DNA from: Salinisphaera orenii subsp. halophila YIM 95161
GTDB lineage: Bacteria > Pseudomonadota > Gammaproteobacteria > Nevskiales > Salinisphaeraceae
Reading direction: 5' to 3'
Assembly (NCBI RefSeq): GCF_003732545.1
Contig: NZ_AYKF01000110.1
Coordinates: 50,286-114,285 of the forward strand
DNA: 64,000 nucleotides
The translations under genes and the position numbers were made by a program. The notes beneath the pieces are model-generated. The model saw only the letters and a program-made list of their open reading frames with translations, did no database searches and was not told the DNA's origin. Positions 59,666-64,000 of this stretch are shown in pieces; position 1 is the first letter of the stretch, and every line of letters starts with the position of its first letter.

Positions 59666-60592
59666 GTGGGGCTGAGTCTGGCGATGCTGGCCGCAGTTCT
59701 GTTCGATCGGCTGCTGGGCGAGCCGCGGCGTCTGCATCCGGTCGTCGGCTTCGGCGCGCTGGCCACGCGCGTGGGCCGCGATCTGCAGCCGCACGGGCGT
59801 ATCGGCGGCGTGCTCGCGGTGGCGCTGCTGGTGTTGTTGCCGGGGGTGGCGACGGCGCTGGCCGTCGTCCTGCTGCCGGCGGCCGTCGGCTGGATGGTGG
59901 CCGCCGTGCTGGCGAGTCTGTGCATCGCCGCCCGCAGTCTGCGTGAACACGGCCAGGCCGTAGCGGCGCCGCTGGCCGCCGGCGATCTGCCGGCGGCGCG
60001 CCGTGCGGTCGCGCGTCTGGTCAGCCGCGAGACCGCCGCCATGGACGCCGCGGCGATCCGGCGCGCGGTGATCGAGTCGCTGCTGGAAAACGCGAGCGAC
60101 GGCGTCTTCGCATCGCTGTTCTGGTTTGCCGTCGGCGGCCTGGTCGGCGGCCCGGCGGCGGCCGCGGCGCTGGTGATCGGCCATCGGCTGGCCAACACCC
60201 TGGACGCGATGTGGGGCTATCGCACGCCGGCATGGCGTCGCTTCGGCTGGGCCGCGGCGCGCCTGGACGATCTGCTGAACTGGCTGCCGGCCCGGGCGAG
60301 CGCGGCGAGCCTCGCCCTGGTGGGCGACCGCCGCGCGGCGCTGGCCTGCTGGCGCGCGCAGGCCGGCGCCTGCGACAGCCCGAACGCGGGGCCGGTGATG
60401 AGCGCCGGCGCCGGCGCGCTCGGCCTGCGCCTCGGCGGCGCGGCGCGCTATCACGGACAGCAGCGCGCACGCCCGGTGCTGGGCTGCGGCGCGCCGCCGG
60501 CCGACGGTGACGTTCGCCGCGCGCTCGCCCTGATCGGGCGCGCGCTCGTGCTCTGGTGCGCGGTCATCGTCGGCCTCGACGTTGTTCTGTGA
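59666..60592 (+). CDS. cbiB: Adenosylcobinamide-phosphate synthase
   Basis: CbiB/CobD attaches the aminopropanol (phosphate) arm to adenosylcobyric acid. The 308-residue membrane protein starts at a GTG and has FDRLLGEPRRLHPVVGFG, SRETAAMDAAAIRRAVIESLLENASDGVF and NAGPVMSAGAGALGLRLGG. Together with CbiZ upstream it makes a closed remove-and-rebuild route. It is 7 bases after cobS. Confidence 0.94.
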   Translation: MGLSLAMLAAVLFDRLLGEPRRLHPVVGFGALATRVGRDLQPHGRIGGVLAVALLVLLPGVATALAVVLLPAAVGWMVAAVLASLCIAARSLREHGQAVAAPLAAGDLPAARRAVARLVSRETAAMDAAAIRRAVIESLLENASDGVFASLFWFAVGGLVGGPAAAAALVIGHRLANTLDAMWGYRTPAWRRFGWAAARLDDLLNWLPARASAASLALVGDRRAALACWRAQAGACDSPNAGPVMSAGAGALGLRLGGAARYHGQQRARPVLGCGAPPADGDVRRALALIGRALVLWCAVIVGLDVVL

Positions 60593-61641
60593 TGGAGATC
60601 GGCGGTCATCGGCGTCGCCGCACCACGGCTGTCGTGCCGGCATCGGCGCGCCGGGCGGCCGCTGACCGGGGATGGCTTCGACGCGTCGCGCGAGGGTTGA
60701 ACGGTCTTGTGCCGTTCGGCCTGTCGCCCGGCATCGACCGCCGTCGTGTGGGCGACGCCGCGCCGCGCCTGATGCTGTTCGTCGGGCTCCTGCTCGGCCT
60801 CGCGCCGGCGGCGTGGCCGGGCGAAGGCGTCGCGGTCACGGACTTTCTCGGTCGCGAGATCGAGCTGGACGCGCCGGCCGAACGCATCGTCGCACTGGCG
60901 CCGCATCTGGTGGAGAATCTCTACACCGCCGGCGCCGGCGAGGCGCTGGTGGGCGCGGTCTCGCACAGCGACTATCCGGCCGCGGCGCGGGCCCTGCCCG
61001 AGGTCGGCGGCTACACCAGCGTCAGCCTGGAGGCGGTCGTCGCCCTCGACCCCGATCTGGTGGTTGCCTGGGCCTCGGGCGACGGCGGCTCGCGGGCCAC
61101 ACGCGAGCGCTTCGCCACCCTCGGTATTCCGGTGTACGTCGATCGGCCGCGGCGGCTGGACGACGTCGCCCGCGCGATCGTGGACCTGGGCCGTCTGGCC
61201 GGCCACGCGGAGACCGCTGCCGTCGCCGCCCGGCGCTTTCGCGCGGGCATCGAGACGCTGCGCCGTCGCTACGCCGACCGGCCGCCGGTCAGCGTGTTCT
61301 ACCAGGTCTGGGACGAACCGCTGCAGACGCTGGGGCGCGACCAGTTCGTGGGCCAGCTCATCCGGCTGTGCGGCGGCCGCAATATCTTCGCCGACGTGGC
61401 CACGCTGGCGCCCAAGGTGAGCATCGAGTCGGTGCTGGCCCGGGATCCGGAGGTCATCGTCGCCAGCGGCATGGGCGACGAGCGGCCGGACTGGCTGGAC
61501 GACTGGCGCGCCTGGCCGGGACTGCGGGCGGTGGCCGACGACCAGCTGCACTTCGTGCCGCCCGATCTGATCCAGCGGCCGACACTGCGCCTGCTCGACG
61601 GCGCCCGGCAGCTCTGCGAGGCCATCGACGCCGCGCGCTGA
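60592..61641 (+). CDS. btuF: Periplasmic cobalamin-binding protein (BtuF-like)
   Basis: The protein has the bi-lobed periplasmic binding fold of the BtuF/FepB family: ERIVALAPHLVENLYTAGA, SHSDYPAAARALPEVGGYTSVSLEAVVALDPDLVVAW, and a late LAPKVSIESVLARDPEVIVA. The ATG at 60592 overlaps the cbiB stop and gives 349 residues with a long basic lead. A GTG at 60748 just before the hydrophobic signal (LMLFVGLLLGLAPAAW) would give a more normal 297-residue exported protein. It should feed the BtuC-BtuD importer. Confidence 0.88.
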   Translation: MEIGGHRRRRTTAVVPASARRAAADRGWLRRVARGLNGLVPFGLSPGIDRRRVGDAAPRLMLFVGLLLGLAPAAWPGEGVAVTDFLGREIELDAPAERIVALAPHLVENLYTAGAGEALVGAVSHSDYPAAARALPEVGGYTSVSLEAVVALDPDLVVAWASGDGGSRATRERFATLGIPVYVDRPRRLDDVARAIVDLGRLAGHAETAAVAARRFRAGIETLRRRYADRPPVSVFYQVWDEPLQTLGRDQFVGQLIRLCGGRNIFADVATLAPKVSIESVLARDPEVIVASGMGDERPDWLDDWRAWPGLRAVADDQLHFVPPDLIQRPTLRLLDGARQLCEAIDAAR

Positions 61642-61670
61642 CGCCGCCCCGGCCGGCGACGACGCCGGTC

Positions 61671-62294
61671 TCAGTCCAGCGCCAGCCAGACGCCCACGGC
61701 CGCCATCAGGGTACCGGCGACGCGGTTGAGCAGCACGACGTTGCGCCGCTGGTGCAGGAAATCGCGCACCAGCTGGCCGCCACCGGCATAGAGCAGCAGG
61801 CTGCAGAACTCGATGCCGAGAATCAGCCCGACCAATAGTGCGAGCTGCGGCGCCAGCGGCTGCGACGCCTCGAGAAACGGCGGCAGCAGGGCGATGAAGA
61901 AGGCCCAGCCCTTGGGGTTGGCGACCGCGGTCACAAAGCCCTGGACGGCCAGGTTCGCCGGGCCCGTGCCGGTCGTGCGCGAGTCCGCTTCGACGGTCCC
62001 GGCGGGCCCGCGATCGCGCCACATCATCACCCCCAGATAGACCAGATAGGCGCCGCCGCCCCACTTCAGCAGCATGAACGCCGCCGGATAGCGGAGCATG
62101 AGCGCGGCCGCACCCACCACCGCGGCCACCGCCACCAGCCCGACACCGGCGAGCTCGCCGGCCATCATCGGCAGTGTGCGCCGCACGCCCAGGCGCATGC
62201 CCAGACTCAGCGACAGCATCATGCACATCCCGGGCGTGAGCGAGACGAGCACGAAGGTGGGCACGAACACGGTCAGGGCCGGCAGCGAGGGCAT
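61671..62294 (-). CDS. LysE/RhtB family exporter
   Basis: A 207-residue membrane protein with about six helices and LysE-family landmarks: PTFVLVSLTPGMCMML at the N-terminus, WGGGAYLVYLGVMMWR, and FVTAVANPKGWAFFIALLPPFL. Members export basic amino acids, homoserine or related compounds; the substrate here is unknown. It is convergent with the cobalamin operon. Confidence 0.88.
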   Translation of the reverse strand: MPSLPALTVFVPTFVLVSLTPGMCMMLSLSLGMRLGVRRTLPMMAGELAGVGLVAVAAVVGAAALMLRYPAAFMLLKWGGGAYLVYLGVMMWRDRGPAGTVEADSRTTGTGPANLAVQGFVTAVANPKGWAFFIALLPPFLEASQPLAPQLALLVGLILGIEFCSLLLYAGGGQLVRDFLHQRRNVVLLNRVAGTLMAAVGVWLALD

Positions 62295-62377
62295 GAGGGA
62301 AGCGCTGGAGGAACGAGCCCTGCGAGATGGCGGCCGGCGGCCGCGAAATCAAGCAGCCGCGGATGTCGAGCCGGTGC

Positions 62378-62803
62378 TCAGGTCGCGAACAGCTGGCCGC
62401 GGTCCTGAAAGGCCTTGAACTCCAGCGCGTTGCCACAGGGATCGAGCAGGAACATGGTCGCCTGTTCGCCCGGTTCGCCGCGGAAACGGATGTGCGGCTC
62501 GATCACGAAATCGATGCCGCGGGCGCGCAGGCGCTCGGCCAGCGCCTCCCATTCCGCCCACTCGAGCACGATGCCGAAATGCGGGATCGGCACGTCGTGG
62601 CCGTCGACGGGATTGGTGTGGGCACCGTCCTGGGCCAGCGTCTTCGGGTGCTCGTGGATGACGAGCTGGTGGCCGTAGAAGTCGAAGTCGACCCACTGGG
62701 TGTCGGAGCGGCCCTCGGACAGGCCGAAGGTCTCGCCGTAGAAGCGGCGCGCCGCGGGCAGGTCGTGAACCGGGATCGCGAGATGAAAGGGGGACAGCGC
62801 CAT
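62378..62803 (-). CDS. VOC family protein (glyoxalase/dioxygenase fold)
   Basis: A 141-residue single VOC module: [53 protein letters not shown] and [16 protein letters not shown]. The His and Glu ligands ([14 protein letters not shown]) suggest a metal-dependent enzyme, but the reaction cannot be set. The ATG at 62803 is preceded by a GGGAG-poor leader. Near LysE on the same strand, 83 bases away. Confidence 0.83.
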   Translation of the reverse strand: MALSPFHLAIPVHDLPAARRFYGETFGLSEGRSDTQWVDFDFYGHQLVIHEHPKTLAQDGAHTNPVDGHDVPIPHFGIVLEWAEWEALAERLRARGIDFVIEPHIRFRGEPGEQATMFLLDPCGNALEFKAFQDRGQLFAT

Positions 62804-63342
62804 GGGAACTCCGGGCGGCGTGGATCGGACCCGGCGACCATAAACCGCACTCGGGTGATCGTGCCAGCCACACACCTCGTCGACACTCGCGACGGTGTCG
62901 TACGTGCCAGCGCGCCCTGGGCGGCGCCAAGCCGCCCGGGGCTCGGAATCGGCTGACGCCAGAGCCGCCGGCGCGTTCGGCGAGGGGCGCGACGATGGCC
63001 GTGAACCATCGCTGCCACCAAGCCCCGAATGATCGAGGCCGGCGCGGTGCTGAACTCGCGCCGGTCGGGCGCATGCCCGGGCGAGTGGCGCCCGGGTTCG
63101 GGTGACCCGACCCACGGGCCGCCGGCTGCCTGGGTGCGGGACCGGGCGCCGGAAGTGCCGTGCCGCACGAGCAGCGGTGACGCTGGATTGCGGCACAACG
63201 GCCCGGCCCTGCCGGATACGCTCGAGAGCGCGTCCCGCGGCCTCGCCCAGCCCGGCCCTGGTACGCCCGCTGCTACGCGCGCGGCGGGCTCATCATTGCG
63301 AGCGGCGGTTCGGGCCGGGTGCGTCGGACCGACAGGCCATAT
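62804..63342. other. Gene-free spacer
   Basis: About 540 GC-rich bases between the VOC gene and the PEBP gene. Readings lack motifs, and I see no repeat, RNA or promoter I can support. Confidence 0.4.
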
Positions 63343-63819
63343 CTAGTCGCGCTGGTAAGTACCCACCAGACGATTCATGCCGAGCAGGTGCGGCTCGACC
63401 TTGTCGAGCAGCTCGTGCAGCTTCAGGCCCGGCGGCAGATCCAGGCCCGTGTCCAGCGCCAGGACCCAGAAATAATAGTGGTGCACGCCGTGGCCCTCGG
63501 GGGGCATGGGTCCGCCGTAGTTCTGTTCGCCGAAGTCGTTGACGCCGGCGGTGCCCTTGTCGGTGCCCTCGGCGAGCTCGCTGGTCGAAGCCGGCAGGTT
63601 GTAGAGCAGCCAGTGAACGAAACCGTAGGTGCCGTTCTGGATCAGCGGCGCGTCCGGGTCGTGGCAGATCACGGCAAACGATTTGGCGCCCTCCGGCGCG
63701 CCCTGCCAGGCCAGTGCCGGCGAGAGATTGTCGGCTTCCGGACTGTGCCGGGCCGGGATGGTGCCGTGGGTGCCGAAGGCGCTGCTGCTGACCGCCGTGT
63801 TCGAGAGAGCGAATGCCAT
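63343..63819 (-). CDS. YbhB/YbcL family Raf-kinase-inhibitor-like protein (PEBP)
   Basis: A 158-residue phosphatidylethanolamine-binding-protein fold with the family motifs DPDAP (CHDPDAPL), NYGGPMPPEGHGVHHYYFWVLALD and SPALAWQGAPEGAKSFAVI. Bacterial members have unclear roles; some are periplasmic, but no signal peptide is seen here. The ATG at 63819 is natural. Confidence 0.92.
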   Translation of the reverse strand: MAFALSNTAVSSSAFGTHGTIPARHSPEADNLSPALAWQGAPEGAKSFAVICHDPDAPLIQNGTYGFVHWLLYNLPASTSELAEGTDKGTAGVNDFGEQNYGGPMPPEGHGVHHYYFWVLALDTGLDLPPGLKLHELLDKVEPHLLGMNRLVGTYQRD

Positions 63820-63986
63820 GTCGAATTCCTTGTCCGAACGAAGTTGGCGCCAAGCCTAACCCGCAAGCACCGATCTCTTGAAGTGGCGCCGTGCGACGGG
63901 GCGTGCGACAGACGCAGCCGGCCGTGCGGCTCGCGCGTCGTCCCAGCCGCGGCCCGGCGCCCGGCCGAGACCGAGCGCTTGCGGCT

Positions 63987-64000
63987 CCCCCCCCCCCCCC
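63987..64000. other. Poly-C run at the window end
   Basis: The last 14 bases are all C, running to the window edge. This may be a true homopolymer cut by the window or a contig-end artefact. Confidence 0.6.

Overview
The window looks like a chromosomal segment of a high-GC gammaproteobacterium, spanning the replication origin. Supporting signs are dnaA-dnaN divergent from rpmH-rnpA-yidC-mnmE, a homodimeric-type AceE with multi-lipoyl AceF and Lpd, Hsp33, and an FNT/YfdC-type channel. An EctC homologue and very acidic linkers in AceF, Lpd and YidC point to a halotolerant or halophilic lineage. Salinisphaera or a relative is my best guess, from gene content and order only.

Layout. 1-6.5 kb: origin region; dnaN and dnaA on minus, rpmH, rnpA, yidC and mnmE on plus. 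The dnaA-dnaN spacer holds DnaA boxes and a TAG-triplet run like a DnaA-trio. 6.6-10.5 kb: likely operon of a membrane-anchored FMN glutamate-synthase-like protein, a pyruvate-oxidase-like ThDP enzyme and an orphan EctC. 10.5-14.3 kb: glutaminyl cyclase, YfdC-like channel, CsbD protein, and a translationally coupled amidoligase plus class-I glutamine amidotransferase pair. 14.4-21.1 kb: pyruvate dehydrogenase complex (aceE, aceF, lpdA), closed by two terminator hairpins.

21.1-26.7 kb is the accessory stretch. It holds a toxin-antitoxin pair with a frameshifted toxin, a SHOCT-domain protein, a decayed REP-associated tyrosine transposase, an AT-rich DUF3800 gene cut by a nonsense codon, ppiC, and an IS110-family element. 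The IS110 element appears to have landed inside a repeat made of strong hairpins.

26.7-45.7 kb: mostly single housekeeping or orphan genes (YigZ, LprI-like, SMP-30, peptide deformylase, PuuP-like permease with nitrilase, YkgJ, DUF302, ring-cleaving dioxygenase, pyrophosphatase, DUF188, cold shock protein, PEGA lipoprotein, sulfotransferase, exported NADP-binding reductase, MBL hydrolase, Hsp33, cytochrome b561, DUF2235). Several gene-poor gaps lie between them, including about 1 kb at 30.4-31.4 kb.

45.7-61.6 kb is a B12 region. A methionine synthase split into two genes runs on minus. Divergently, a cobalamin riboswitch precedes btuB, cobO, cbiZ, cobQ, btuC, btuD, cobU, cobT, cobC, cobS, cbiB and a btuF-like binding protein, mostly with overlapping start and stop codons. 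Together they describe uptake, adenosylation, remodelling and nucleotide-loop assembly of corrinoids next to a B12-dependent enzyme; no corrin-ring synthesis genes are present in the window. 61.6-64 kb: LysE exporter, VOC protein and a PEBP-family protein. The window ends in a run of C.
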